In this document: piece by piece, positions 1-8,415 of the stretch
Position numbering within the stretch: position 1 is the first letter of the stretch
Layout of the letters: each line of letters opens with the position of its first letter
Made by a program: the position numbers and the translations under genes
Source: Desulfothermus sp964427155
GTDB taxonomy: Bacteria > Desulfobacterota > Desulfovibrionia > Desulfovibrionales > Desulfothermaceae
Direction of reading: 5' to 3'
Assembly: GCA_964427155.1 (NCBI GenBank)
Contig: CAYRSC010000005.1
Span: 11,812-75,811, forward strand
Length of the DNA stretch: 64,000 nucleotides
Notes under the pieces: model-generated
Databases searched by the model: none
Told to the model about the DNA's origin: nothing
What the model saw: the letters and a program-made list of their open reading frames with translations, nothing else

Positions 1-232
1 CCTTATAATAAGATTCAATACGTTGTTTTTCTTTTCTATTTTTTCAGAGACAAGATGAAAAGACAAAAATCAGGGATAAAATACCCCCTCAGGGGGGCCT
101 CTTCTGGTCAACTTCTTTAAATAACCCTGGAAACCTTTTTTCATTTTGAAACTTTACCTCCTTCTTTCCCCTAAAATAATCATTAATTACAATAAATTAT
201 ATTTTGGAACAATATATGCTTAAAGGGGCAAC
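1..232. other. Left-edge non-coding leader
   Basis: I see no gene here. The stretch is AT-rich and contains a short GC hairpin (CCCCC-TCA-GGGGG, 84-96), which could be the terminator remnant of a gene outside the window or a leader structure. A TTGAAA hexamer lies at 146-151, but no -10 element is correctly spaced from it, so I do not assign a promoter. The start of the first gene at 233 follows the weak purine stretch AAAGGGG. Confidence 0.4.
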
Positions 233-673
233 ATGAGGAACATATTGATCCCCATCTTTCCCAATCCTGATAACTTATGGCTTGTGATGCATGGGACCCA
301 GTTAGCAGAGAGGATTGGGGGGAAGGTCTATGTACTTGAGATAAAATCCCCCAGGGATAGTGGGGGAAGGGAGATATCAGGGGATATGGTCAGTGAAGGA
401 TGTGGTTTTAAACATGAAAAAAAACAAAAGGAGGTGAAAAGTGAGTATTATTGTGTGAGGGGAAACTTTTTTCAGGAATGCCTCAAGATAATTGAGGAAA
501 AGAAGATAGATTGTGTTGTTCTCACCATCCCACGGGATGAGGAGAACATAAGGCAAGTGGTTAAGCTGGTGAGACATCTTAAGGCCAGGGGAATATGCAG
601 GGTTGAACTGGTCAAAAAACTAAAAAAGGACGGTGGATATGTTTCACATGTACTTACCCATAGCGGGAAATAG
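233..673 (+). CDS. Universal stress protein-like small protein
   Basis: This 146-residue protein has the opening of a Usp fold: a first beta strand (RNILIPIF), a helix over residues 17-28 (VMHGTQLAERIG) and a second strand (VYVLEI), with a later DCVVLTIP strand. It lacks the G-x2-G-x9-G(S/T) ATP-binding loop of UspA, so it is either a degenerate Usp or a relative that does not bind ATP. It heads an operon with a TSUP permease and overlaps that gene's start by about 35 bases, which suggests translational coupling. Two further Usp proteins lie at the far end of the operon. The role is unknown; the family assignment rests on fold pattern and neighbours. Confidence 0.6.
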   Translation: MRNILIPIFPNPDNLWLVMHGTQLAERIGGKVYVLEIKSPRDSGGREISGDMVSEGCGFKHEKKQKEVKSEYYCVRGNFFQECLKIIEEKKIDCVVLTIPRDEENIRQVVKLVRHLKARGICRVELVKKLKKDGGYVSHVLTHSGK

Positions 674-1577
674 CGTTAACATCCTTCTCATATTGGGACT
701 TGGTGGAATGGTGGGCCTCCTCTCAGGAATATTTGGTGTGGGGGGAGGATTTTTGATGACCCCACTCCTTATAATGTTTGGAATACCACCCACAGTGGCG
801 GCGGCCTCAGATTCCAATCAGATAGTAGGGGCATCCACCTCAGGGACAGTGGCCCATTATCGTCTGGGAAACGTGGATGTAAAGATGGGTATCCTCCTGT
901 TGATTGGGGGAGTCATTGGAGGAGATATTGGTGTCCATATAATAAAGGTCCTCAGGGCCCTGGGAAACGCAGACTTTCTCATAAACATTACCTATGTAAT
1001 TATGCTTGGCTTTGTGGGCTCTTATATGTTTGTGGAAAGCCTGCAGAGCCTTAAAAAATCCAAGGCACCTGAAGAGACCCAGGAGATTGCCTCCACCCCT
1101 CCCAAGGAATCCATCTATGTAAGGTTCATGAAGTCCCTTCCATTTCAAATGCACTTTGAGAAGTCAGGGGTGACCATGTCCGCATTCATGCCATTGGGAT
1201 TGGGGGTATTTGTAGGGATACTTGCAGCCATCATGGGGGTGGGAGGAGGATTTATCATGGTCCCTGTCATGGTGTATCTCCTTAGGATGCCCATGCACGT
1301 GGTGGTTGGAACAAGTCTCTTTCAAATCCTCTTCACCTGTATCAATGTAACCATTATGCAATCCTATTCTAACCATACTGTGGATTTTGTCCTTGCCCTT
1401 CTTTTGCTCTTGGGCTCCACAGTAGGGGCACAGTTTGGAACCAGAATAAGCAAGAAACTAAAAGGAGACCAGCTAAAGATAATACTGGCCACCATTGTAC
1501 TTCTGGTGATGGTGAAGATGCTTGTAAGCCTGCTCTCAAAACCAGCCCTTATGTTAACCTATGCAGGAGGTCATTAA
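639..1577 (+). CDS. TSUP (TauE/SafE) family membrane permease
   Basis: This is a 312-residue polytopic membrane protein of the sulfite exporter TauE/SafE family, which moves sulfur-containing or organic anions across the inner membrane. The family's internal duplication is visible: SGIFGVGGGFLMTP near residue 30 and AAIMGVGGGFIMVP near residue 195, each followed by hydrophobic helices. A GTG at 633 is also in frame, but I chose ATG 639 because the AAGGA motif ending at 630 is about 8 bases from it. The TIGR02186 gene follows after 2 bases. In a sulfur-metabolising anaerobe a sulfite- or sulfonate-type substrate is plausible, but the sequence does not show which. Confidence 0.85.
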   Translation: MFHMYLPIAGNSVNILLILGLGGMVGLLSGIFGVGGGFLMTPLLIMFGIPPTVAAASDSNQIVGASTSGTVAHYRLGNVDVKMGILLLIGGVIGGDIGVHIIKVLRALGNADFLINITYVIMLGFVGSYMFVESLQSLKKSKAPEETQEIASTPPKESIYVRFMKSLPFQMHFEKSGVTMSAFMPLGLGVFVGILAAIMGVGGGFIMVPVMVYLLRMPMHVVVGTSLFQILFTCINVTIMQSYSNHTVDFVLALLLLLGSTVGAQFGTRISKKLKGDQLKIILATIVLLVMVKMLVSLLSKPALMLTYAGGH

Positions 1578-1579
1578 TC

Positions 1580-2335
1580 ATGAAACATGTAAAAACCCTT
1601 ATCTTTGCGCTAATGATTCTCATGTGTTTTCCCCTAGGGGCAATAGCATTTACCCATGTACCCAAGACAATCTATATTGGCACTACCTATAATGGAGCAA
1701 AGATGCATATCTCTGGTGAGATAGGTAGCAATGAAGATGCAGTTGTACAGATACTAGGGAGTGATCAGGAGGCACACTTTAAGTTAAAGGGAAAGGTATG
1801 GGGTATATTCTGGATGACTGTAGCCCATCTTACCTTTAAACATTCCCCCTCTGTATATATGCTATATCTACCCCATCATCTTGCAACCCTGGGAGAATCC
1901 CAACTTGAAAAATGGGGTTTTGGATATCCTGTAATATATTCCAGAATAACCATAGAACCCCCACCTAAAAACAAACAACAGATATTTGAAGACTTCTTAA
2001 AACTAAAGCAAAAGGATAAGCTATACAAGATAGAAGACAATGGAATCACTTATACCATGCGGGGAGACAAAAAGGTATTTGATGCCGTTGTCAACCTACC
2101 CCCCAAGATACCACCGGGACGGTATGAGATAAAGGTCTATCGAATAGGTCCAGACAAACACATAAGGGGGGTAGAGACTGACTATTTTGAAATAAAGCTA
2201 AAGGGCTTCCCTCTCTTTATCTCTCAAATGGCCTTCAATCACAGTCTATTGTATGGGATCCTGGCAGTTATAATAGCAGTAATGGCAGGCTTCCTCATGG
2301 GATTCCTCTTCAAGGACAAGGGAGGGGCCCATTGA
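1580..2335 (+). CDS. TIGR02186-type membrane-anchored conserved protein
   Basis: This 251-residue protein has an N-terminal signal sequence (hydrophobic residues about 6-23, ending GAIAF), a periplasmic beta-rich body, and one C-terminal transmembrane helix (about 222-244) followed by a short basic tail. The arrangement and the partnership with a TSUP permease fit the conserved-hypothetical TIGR02186 family. No catalytic motif is recognisable. Only two bases separate it from the TSUP gene, and the PEP-utilising enzyme follows closely, so it is probably a periplasmic accessory of the permease. That role is inferred from linkage only. Confidence 0.7.
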   Translation: MKHVKTLIFALMILMCFPLGAIAFTHVPKTIYIGTTYNGAKMHISGEIGSNEDAVVQILGSDQEAHFKLKGKVWGIFWMTVAHLTFKHSPSVYMLYLPHHLATLGESQLEKWGFGYPVIYSRITIEPPPKNKQQIFEDFLKLKQKDKLYKIEDNGITYTMRGDKKVFDAVVNLPPKIPPGRYEIKVYRIGPDKHIRGVETDYFEIKLKGFPLFISQMAFNHSLLYGILAVIIAVMAGFLMGFLFKDKGGAH

Positions 2336-2350
2336 TAGGAGAGAACTCTA

Positions 2351-4918
2351 GTGATTAAGGGAATAAAGGGGTTCCTGGAAGGTTTTTTTTCTCTATTTAA
2401 AAAACAAGAGTTTCCCTCCTTCCGGGAACTCTTTGACCACTTTCAGAGACTTATTGAAGAAAACAATCGGGCCCTGGAACTCATGGCCAGTCTCGGGGAA
2501 AAACTCAGTGGAGAATTTATATTTGATTCCCGATTCATAGAGCAAACTACCCTTTCTCTGGCAGATAGTGTATATAAAATGATATACCACTTAGATGCCA
2601 TGACACCAGGGAAGTATAGAAAACTCTTTTCTGTATATACTTCCTTAAGGAAACAGATAGAGGAGGAGCTCAAAGGCAACGTTGTAATACCTGAGGGAAA
2701 ATTTGTCCTCCCTTATTCTAAGATAGATGATGAGTTAGAGGACGCAGTGGGGGGGAAAAACGCCCATCTGGGGATTGCAAAAAACATCCTCTCCCTTGAG
2801 ATACCAGAAGGCTTTGCAATAACCACCAGGGGCTTTCAGGTGGTCATTAGAGAATCTGACAGGTGGGGTAAAATTCAACACCTCCTCTCCAGGTGGGAAG
2901 GGGGAGAGATCTCCTCTCATGAGGTCTCAGAACGCATACAATCCATTATATTATCCTCTAACATCCCCTGGGAGCTAAAGGAAGAAGTGAAAAAAGAAAT
3001 AGAAAGGATAAGGCACACACAAACCCTCTCCTCTCCCCTCTATTTTGCTGTAAGAAGCAGCTGCATAGGGGAGGACAGTGAGCATAGTTTTGCTGGCATA
3101 TACAAAAGCATTCTGGGAGTAGGGGAAGATAAGATCATTGAAGGATACAAAGAGGTCCTGGCGAGTACATATTCTGAAAGGGCACTTGAATACAGAAGGC
3201 TCAAAGGGATATCTGAATGGGAAGTGGCAATGGCAGTGGGATGTCAGTGTATGATAGATGCAAAGGTTTCAGGAGTAGTATATACCCTGGATCCCTTTCA
3301 TCCAGAAAAGGACAGATTGGTAGTGGCGGCTACGTATGGGTTGGGAGAAAAATTGGTGGGGGGGAGACTAGAAGGGGATAAATTTTTTATTAACCGGGGA
3401 GAGACCCCTGAGCCTTCTGGCATGGAAATAGTGAGAAAGGAAAAAAAATTGATCTTTGACCCCACCTCAAGGGGCCTAGTGGAAAAAGAGGTGGAAAAAT
3501 CCCTGAGGGATAGACCCTGCCTCAAGATGGATGAAATCCTCTCTGTGGTAAGGGCATCCCTCTCTCTGGAGAGATATTTCAAGCACCCTCAGGATGTAGA
3601 ATTTGCCATTGATAATAAAGAAAGACTCATAATCCTCCAGACGAGGCCACTTTCCATAGACAAAAAAAAGGCACAAATGGTATGTGACCTGGATGCCATA
3701 AGGGAGAGATTTAAGGTCATCTTTCAGGGAAAGGGGGATGTGGTCCAGGAAGGGGTTGCCATGGGAGAGGTGTATGTGGTGAGGGAAGATGAAGACCTAA
3801 ATAGGGTGCCAGAAGGATGTATTCTGGTGAGCACATTTTCTTCCCCCTCCATAGCCAGGGTGATCAAAAGGATAACTGGTATAATTACAGACCTGGGCTC
3901 TCCAATAGGGCACCTGGCCACCCTTGCAAGGGAATTTAGGATCCCCATGCTTATAAACACCAAGGTGGCCACCGCTACCCTCAAAAATGGACAAAAAATA
4001 ACCCTAAATGCCACAGAAAATGCTATTTATGATGGATATCTAAGGGAACTGTGTTATTATGAATTTACAGAAGAAAAATTTGAAGAAACCCGGGAATATA
4101 GACTCCTTAAAAGGATTTACAAAAAAATATCCCCTCTTAATCTGGTGGATCCCACATCCCGGGACTTTGTGCCAGAAAACTGCAAAAGCCTCCACGATAT
4201 CATAAGATTTATCCACGAGAAGGCAGTAGTGGAACTCATAGATCCTTCAAATTATAGGGAGATAAAAAAAGGTAATGGGGCCCTGAGGATTAAACTCCCT
4301 GTCCCCCTAGAGATGAAGGTAATAGAGCTTGACAGGACAAGGGGAGAGGAGGAGAAGGAGATAGAGATGGAAGAGGTCTCTTCCATGCCCCTCCGTTCCT
4401 TTTTAGAGGGACTTACCAATCCCAGTGCCTGGAGCAACACAGCCCTTCCTCTGGATATGAAGAGCCTTGTCTCCAGCATGGGAAAGACCTTCAGGCTTGA
4501 AAATACAGACCCCCGATTTGTGGGAGGAAACCTAGCAGTAGTCTCTAAAGATTATGCCAACATAAGCCTGAGGATGGGCTATCACTTCTGTATGGTGGAC
4601 ACACTTGCCTCTTCAAATGTTATTGACAATTATATCTATTTCAGATTTTTTGGAGGGATGTCTGATGATGTGAGGCGAGAGCGGAGGGCAAAATTAATAA
4701 GCAGGCTACTTACAGAACAGGACTTCCTTACTGAACTAAAGGGCGATCTGGTGATTGGAAGACTAAAAGGTATTCCCCGGGAAGAGACCCTTGAAAAGAT
4801 ATTTGTATTGGGGCTGGTTGTAGCCTATACCAGACAACTGGATGTAAAGATGAAAGAGGAAGGGCTCATGAGATATTATCTTAAAGAATTTCATAAGATA
4901 TTATTGGAGAGCCAATAA
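2351..4918 (+). CDS. PEP-synthase-like phosphotransferase lacking the TIM barrel
   Basis: The 855-residue protein combines a helical N-terminal region (about 1-125), a pyruvate phosphate dikinase/PEP synthase ATP-grasp domain (about 130-445; GGKNAHLG, then IPEGFAITT; VRSSCIGEDS near residue 236) and a swivelling phosphohistidine domain. The phosphohistidine domain contains TDLGSPIGHLATLAREFRIP, with the expected catalytic His at 521. The C-terminal TIM barrel that binds PEP/pyruvate in PpsA and PPDK is missing. Residues about 560-855 instead form a domain I do not recognise. The layout recalls rifampin phosphotransferase, where ATP phosphorylates a His that passes phosphate to a non-pyruvate acceptor. 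The start is GTG. Its neighbours are a TSUP module and a receiver domain. The acceptor is unknown. Confidence 0.75.
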   Translation: MIKGIKGFLEGFFSLFKKQEFPSFRELFDHFQRLIEENNRALELMASLGEKLSGEFIFDSRFIEQTTLSLADSVYKMIYHLDAMTPGKYRKLFSVYTSLRKQIEEELKGNVVIPEGKFVLPYSKIDDELEDAVGGKNAHLGIAKNILSLEIPEGFAITTRGFQVVIRESDRWGKIQHLLSRWEGGEISSHEVSERIQSIILSSNIPWELKEEVKKEIERIRHTQTLSSPLYFAVRSSCIGEDSEHSFAGIYKSILGVGEDKIIEGYKEVLASTYSERALEYRRLKGISEWEVAMAVGCQCMIDAKVSGVVYTLDPFHPEKDRLVVAATYGLGEKLVGGRLEGDKFFINRGETPEPSGMEIVRKEKKLIFDPTSRGLVEKEVEKSLRDRPCLKMDEILSVVRASLSLERYFKHPQDVEFAIDNKERLIILQTRPLSIDKKKAQMVCDLDAIRERFKVIFQGKGDVVQEGVAMGEVYVVREDEDLNRVPEGCILVSTFSSPSIARVIKRITGIITDLGSPIGHLATLAREFRIPMLINTKVATATLKNGQKITLNATENAIYDGYLRELCYYEFTEEKFEETREYRLLKRIYKKISPLNLVDPTSRDFVPENCKSLHDIIRFIHEKAVVELIDPSNYREIKKGNGALRIKLPVPLEMKVIELDRTRGEEEKEIEMEEVSSMPLRSFLEGLTNPSAWSNTALPLDMKSLVSSMGKTFRLENTDPRFVGGNLAVVSKDYANISLRMGYHFCMVDTLASSNVIDNYIYFRFFGGMSDDVRRERRAKLISRLLTEQDFLTELKGDLVIGRLKGIPREETLEKIFVLGLVVAYTRQLDVKMKEEGLMRYYLKEFHKILLESQ

Positions 4919-4945
4919 CCTGCATAAATTTTATAGGAGGGGTAA

Positions 4946-5344
4946 ATGAAGGAAAAAAAGATTTCCATTCTAATCCTGGATGATGAACCAATTGTCACCA
5001 AAAGACTAAAACCTGCCCTGGAAAAAAAAGGCTACAGGGTGGAGACCTTTACCAGGAGCATAGACGCCCTTACCAGCTTTAGAAACAACCCCTTTGACAT
5101 AGTAATCACTGATCTCAAGATGGAAGGCATAGATGGAATGGAGTTTCTCACAGAAGTAAAAGAGCTAAAACCTGAAACAGAAGTAATAGTAATAACAGGG
5201 TTCGCCACCATGGACACGGCCAAGGAGTCATTTCAAAAGGGAGTATTGGACTTTCTGGCAAAACCCTTCAGACTCAGCGAGATATACGAGGCAGTTGAGA
5301 AGGCCCAGAAGAGGATCCTTGAGAGAAGGGGAAAAACCTCATAA
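4946..5344 (+). CDS. Single-domain response regulator
   Basis: This 132-residue protein is a stand-alone receiver domain with no output domain. The acidic pair Asp12-Asp13, phosphoacceptor Asp56 (VITDLKMEG), switch residue Thr84 (VITGFA) and Lys106 (AKPF) are all present. It has a good ribosome-binding site (AGGAGG). There is no histidine kinase in the operon. A CheY-like partner-binding role is likely, possibly acting on the PEP-utilising enzyme immediately upstream or receiving phosphate from a kinase elsewhere. The family call is secure; the partner is inference. Confidence 0.93.
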   Translation: MKEKKISILILDDEPIVTKRLKPALEKKGYRVETFTRSIDALTSFRNNPFDIVITDLKMEGIDGMEFLTEVKELKPETEVIVITGFATMDTAKESFQKGVLDFLAKPFRLSEIYEAVEKAQKRILERRGKTS

Positions 5345-5371
5345 CAAACAAAAAAAACAAGGGGATACCTT

Positions 5372-6172
5372 ATGAATGTTTTGCTCTCCATAGAAAACAA
5401 TCTGGCATCCAGCATTGCCCTACGCTATCTATGCAGACAGTCTCAAAAGATTCCCATGTTTATCCAGCCCTTACACATTGAAGAACCCTCCCAGAGGCAC
5501 TACCCTTTTGGGGCAGGATGGGTAAGAAAGACCTGGGAGAAGACCTTGGTAGATGCCACAAAAAATGAGATTGATCTCTTCATCCAGGCAGAGGCAGAGA
5601 ATTGTAGGGGGTTGGCCAGGGTAAAGATCTCTGTGGGAGAGAAGGAAAAGGAGGTGCTAAAGGAGCTGGAGGGCGGATTTTACGACATATTTGCCATGGG
5701 GCTACTCTCCTCCTTTGACTCCTCTGCCTTTTATGAGATGTTGAGGGGACCCTTTCTCAAAAAGCTCACATGTCCCCTTCTCCTGGTAAAAAATCTCACC
5801 CCCTTTGAAAATATCCTCCTCCTTATGGATAAAGAGATAAATATTGAGAGGCTTATCCCCTTCTATTTAAAGCTCTATTCCAATGTGCCAATAGGGGTAT
5901 CCTTGGTCCTTTACACCTCTAATGACAAAGATACAGTAGATGTTATTGAAGATTCAGATGCAACACCCCTCAAAGAGGCCCTCTCCCTCCTCACCTCTGC
6001 AGGGATAAGGGTGGAAAGACATGAGGAGGTCCTGGGAAGGGCAGATAAGGTGGCCCAGACACTCAAGGGAAGTGGATTGGTGGTCTCCATGTTCAACAAA
6101 AAGGGGAGAAAGAGGCCCTTAACTGATGTACTTGCCTCTACACCTGCACCAGTTCTTATATTCTGGGAATAA
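5372..6172 (+). CDS. Universal stress protein family, tandem-domain
   Basis: This 266-residue protein looks like two Usp-like halves. The first begins MNVLLSIENNLASSIALRYL and ends in a strand (CPLLLVKN) near residue 145, the usual end of a Usp domain. The second starts FENILLLMDKEINIERLIPF and ends PVLIFWE. Classical ATP-binding loop glycines are not evident. It sits between a receiver-domain gene and another Usp gene in a tight + strand operon. A signalling or stress role beside the TSUP/PEP-utilising module is inferred from context; no biochemical function can be read from the sequence. Confidence 0.7.
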   Translation: MNVLLSIENNLASSIALRYLCRQSQKIPMFIQPLHIEEPSQRHYPFGAGWVRKTWEKTLVDATKNEIDLFIQAEAENCRGLARVKISVGEKEKEVLKELEGGFYDIFAMGLLSSFDSSAFYEMLRGPFLKKLTCPLLLVKNLTPFENILLLMDKEINIERLIPFYLKLYSNVPIGVSLVLYTSNDKDTVDVIEDSDATPLKEALSLLTSAGIRVERHEEVLGRADKVAQTLKGSGLVVSMFNKKGRKRPLTDVLASTPAPVLIFWE

Positions 6173-6203
6173 AAGTCAAAAAAACTTAAGATAAGGGGGT
6201 AGT

Positions 6204-7055
6204 ATGAGAATATTAGTGGCTGTGGACTCCAATCCCTATAGCTCTTATGTGGTCCATGAGGTGGGTAAGCTGGCAGTAAATACCTGGTCTGACATAACCC
6301 TACTTGGAGTAATCCCTCCAGATACAAAAAAGACAGTGGAAGACTCAGAGATTGCCTCCACCCTCCTGGACTACAGGGAGATAATCACCTCCTATTATCC
6401 CAGGGAACAATGTCCTTATTCTCGGGAGGAAATTTCCCGCTTTTCCCGAATAGGAGAAAACATCTTTGTTGCCACAGGCAAAGGAGGAATCAAGACCCTC
6501 AAGATAGTGATCCGTAGAGGAAGCTGGGGAGAAGAGATATTGAAACAGGCCACAGAGGATGAATCCACCTTGATAATCATGGGATGTAATAAGACCAATA
6601 AATGCAAGTGGAATGGGGAAGATGTCCCCGCAAGGGTAGCGAATAACGCCCCCTGCTCTGTACTCATTGTAAAGGAAAGCAAAAATCCTGAACAAATAGT
6701 ATGTTGTCTGGACCACGACCACATAAGCCAGACATCCCTTGAACTCATAAACCAGCTGGTTACCCTCTATAAGGCAGAGCTAAAGGTGGTGGGGGTATCC
6801 CAGGGAGAGACCCTCAAGTTAAAGGTAGAAAACACCATGAAACAGCTCCTTATGTATTACCTGAGACAGAATATACCCCTGTGGCTTGAGGTGGTGGATT
6901 CTTCTGTATTTCCCACGTTTGTAAATCAGATATCCCAGAAAAATCTTATAGCCCTCTGGCTGGGTCCTAAATCCTTTCTAAAAAAGTTTTTTCCCAATGA
7001 AAAGGTAACAACCCTTATAAATGATGCACCCTCCAGTGTCCTGTTGTTGAGATAG
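6204..7055 (+). CDS. Universal stress protein family, tandem-domain
   Basis: This 283-residue protein is the last gene of the first operon. The first half has a typical Usp start (MRILVAVDSNPYSSYVVHEV) and the near-canonical ending STLIIMGCNK...ARVANNAPCSVLIVK (residues about 121-157), resembling the UspA segment MGSHG...VLRHAPCPVLVV but with the ATP-loop glycines altered. The second half ends DAPSSVLLLR. It follows the previous Usp gene by about 30 bases with an AAGGGGG ribosome-binding site, so the two are probably co-expressed. A hairpin after its stop marks the operon end. Confidence 0.8.
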   Translation: MRILVAVDSNPYSSYVVHEVGKLAVNTWSDITLLGVIPPDTKKTVEDSEIASTLLDYREIITSYYPREQCPYSREEISRFSRIGENIFVATGKGGIKTLKIVIRRGSWGEEILKQATEDESTLIIMGCNKTNKCKWNGEDVPARVANNAPCSVLIVKESKNPEQIVCCLDHDHISQTSLELINQLVTLYKAELKVVGVSQGETLKLKVENTMKQLLMYYLRQNIPLWLEVVDSSVFPTFVNQISQKNLIALWLGPKSFLKKFFPNEKVTTLINDAPSSVLLLR

Positions 7056-7056
7056 G

Positions 7057-7077
7057 AAGGGGCCATAAGGCCCCTTT
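7057..7077. terminator. Hairpin between convergent operons
   Basis: The perfect 8-bp stem AAGGGGCC/GGCCCCTT with an ATAA loop lies just after the last Usp gene and before the convergent rsmF stop. The following U tract is short, so termination may be weak. It could serve both strands. Confidence 0.55.
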
Positions 7078-7089
7078 AGCTATCCAGTA

Positions 7090-8409
7090 TTATCTACTCA
7101 ACAGACACCTCTTTCCCTTTACCCTCAGGAGAGTAAGGGGCAGGTCTTTGAAGTAGAGAGAGACAAATCTCCCTTTGAAATCTCCATAAAGGGAATTCCC
7201 CTGAAGCAGAGATTCCACCTCCCTCACACTATCCATCACAATAGTATCCAGGACCCCCTTATCAGGCACCATACAACGCAGTGCAGGGTTTGGAGAAAAG
7301 ACACCATCCCTTAACTCTCCCAGAAATATTCCCCTTCCTCCCATATGAAAGGGGGCATGGGGACAGACAAAAAAGACATCCCTCCCCCTACAATAGAACC
7401 GCCCCTTTAAAAATGGCTCCACCTTCAATCCCTCGCTCCTTAATAGAGCCAATATCTCTTCAGGATCCAGCCACTGAAAATTATCCCTCTCCCTCTCCTC
7501 TATGTTATCCAGCCTCCCATTTCCTCCCCTCACACAGCACACGAAAAAACCCTGCCCCCCATATTTACCCCCACTTATCCTCAACCCTCCCCCAGGGGTG
7601 GACTCACACACAAACCCCTCTACTGGAGGAAGAGGTTCCACCTCCACCCCTAGCTCCTTAATGGCCCACTCTATCTGTCCCTCATTTTCCTCTGCATTTG
7701 TGGTACAGGTAGAATATATCATCCTTCCCTCTCCTTTTAGCAGAGCAATGGCCCTCCTCAATATATCCCTCTGCAGGGAGATAAGCCTCCTTATCCTCTT
7801 CCCCCTCCACAACCTCACCACCGCAGGATTCTTCTCCACAGTACCCCACCCACTGCACGGCACATCTGCCAGGATATAATCAAAACCCTCTTCCAAGGGA
7901 AATCTTTCTCCTGGATGAGAAGTAAACCACACACCTATTTGGTTCATCCTCTCCATATTCTTATAAAGGGTAATGCCCCTTGAAGGATTAGGCTCATTTG
8001 CCACCACCACTCCCCCCTCTCCCACCAGCGAAGACAATATAGATGTCTTTCCCCCGGGACTTGCACACATGTCCAATACCCTGCTCCCTGGCGGGGGAGA
8101 AAGATATAAAGGGGGCAACATGGAAGATAGGTCCTGGATATAGATATATCCAAAACGGTTCATTATAGAGGACCCCAGGGGCTTTTTGCCGCCACAGGCC
8201 AGTGCGGCGCCCTCAAGAAAGGGAAGTTCTTCTATCTCAAAGCCTTCTAGGGTTAGCACCTCCAGGACCTCTTCTTTTAGAGATGGAGTAGTTATCCTAA
8301 AGGCCCTACATCTTTTTGGATCAAAAGACACTTTACCTCTCCCCAGGGTATGTGATAGCAATATCTTTGCAGGATAAAGGGAATTTATCAATATGTAATC
8401 AGGAGGCAT
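7090..8409 (-). CDS. rsmF: RsmF-like rRNA cytosine-C5 methyltransferase
   Basis: The 439-residue protein belongs to the NOL1/NOP2/Sun family of SAM-dependent RNA m5C methyltransferases. The SAM-binding motif LDMCASPGGK is at 112-121, motif IV ADVPCSGWG contains Cys185, and motif VI YSTCTTN contains the likely nucleophile Cys235. Residues about 300-439 form a C-terminal extension that fits the PUA-like region of RsmF (YebU), which modifies 16S rRNA in other bacteria. Exact target and symbol are inferred from domain layout. Its start codon is only 6 bases from that of the divergent secreted-protein gene, and no clear ribosome-binding site precedes it. Confidence 0.85.
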   Translation of the reverse strand: MPPDYILINSLYPAKILLSHTLGRGKVSFDPKRCRAFRITTPSLKEEVLEVLTLEGFEIEELPFLEGAALACGGKKPLGSSIMNRFGYIYIQDLSSMLPPLYLSPPPGSRVLDMCASPGGKTSILSSLVGEGGVVVANEPNPSRGITLYKNMERMNQIGVWFTSHPGERFPLEEGFDYILADVPCSGWGTVEKNPAVVRLWRGKRIRRLISLQRDILRRAIALLKGEGRMIYSTCTTNAEENEGQIEWAIKELGVEVEPLPPVEGFVCESTPGGGLRISGGKYGGQGFFVCCVRGGNGRLDNIEERERDNFQWLDPEEILALLRSEGLKVEPFLKGRFYCRGRDVFFVCPHAPFHMGGRGIFLGELRDGVFSPNPALRCMVPDKGVLDTIVMDSVREVESLLQGNSLYGDFKGRFVSLYFKDLPLTLLRVKGKRCLLSR

Positions 8410-8415
8410 TTCACA

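Noticed and set aside
7281..7879. Two + strand open frames of 125-126 codons opposite rsmF
   Set aside because: They are antisense to a gene with intact methyltransferase motifs, are Pro/Ser-rich as expected of shadow frames, and have no ribosome-binding site.
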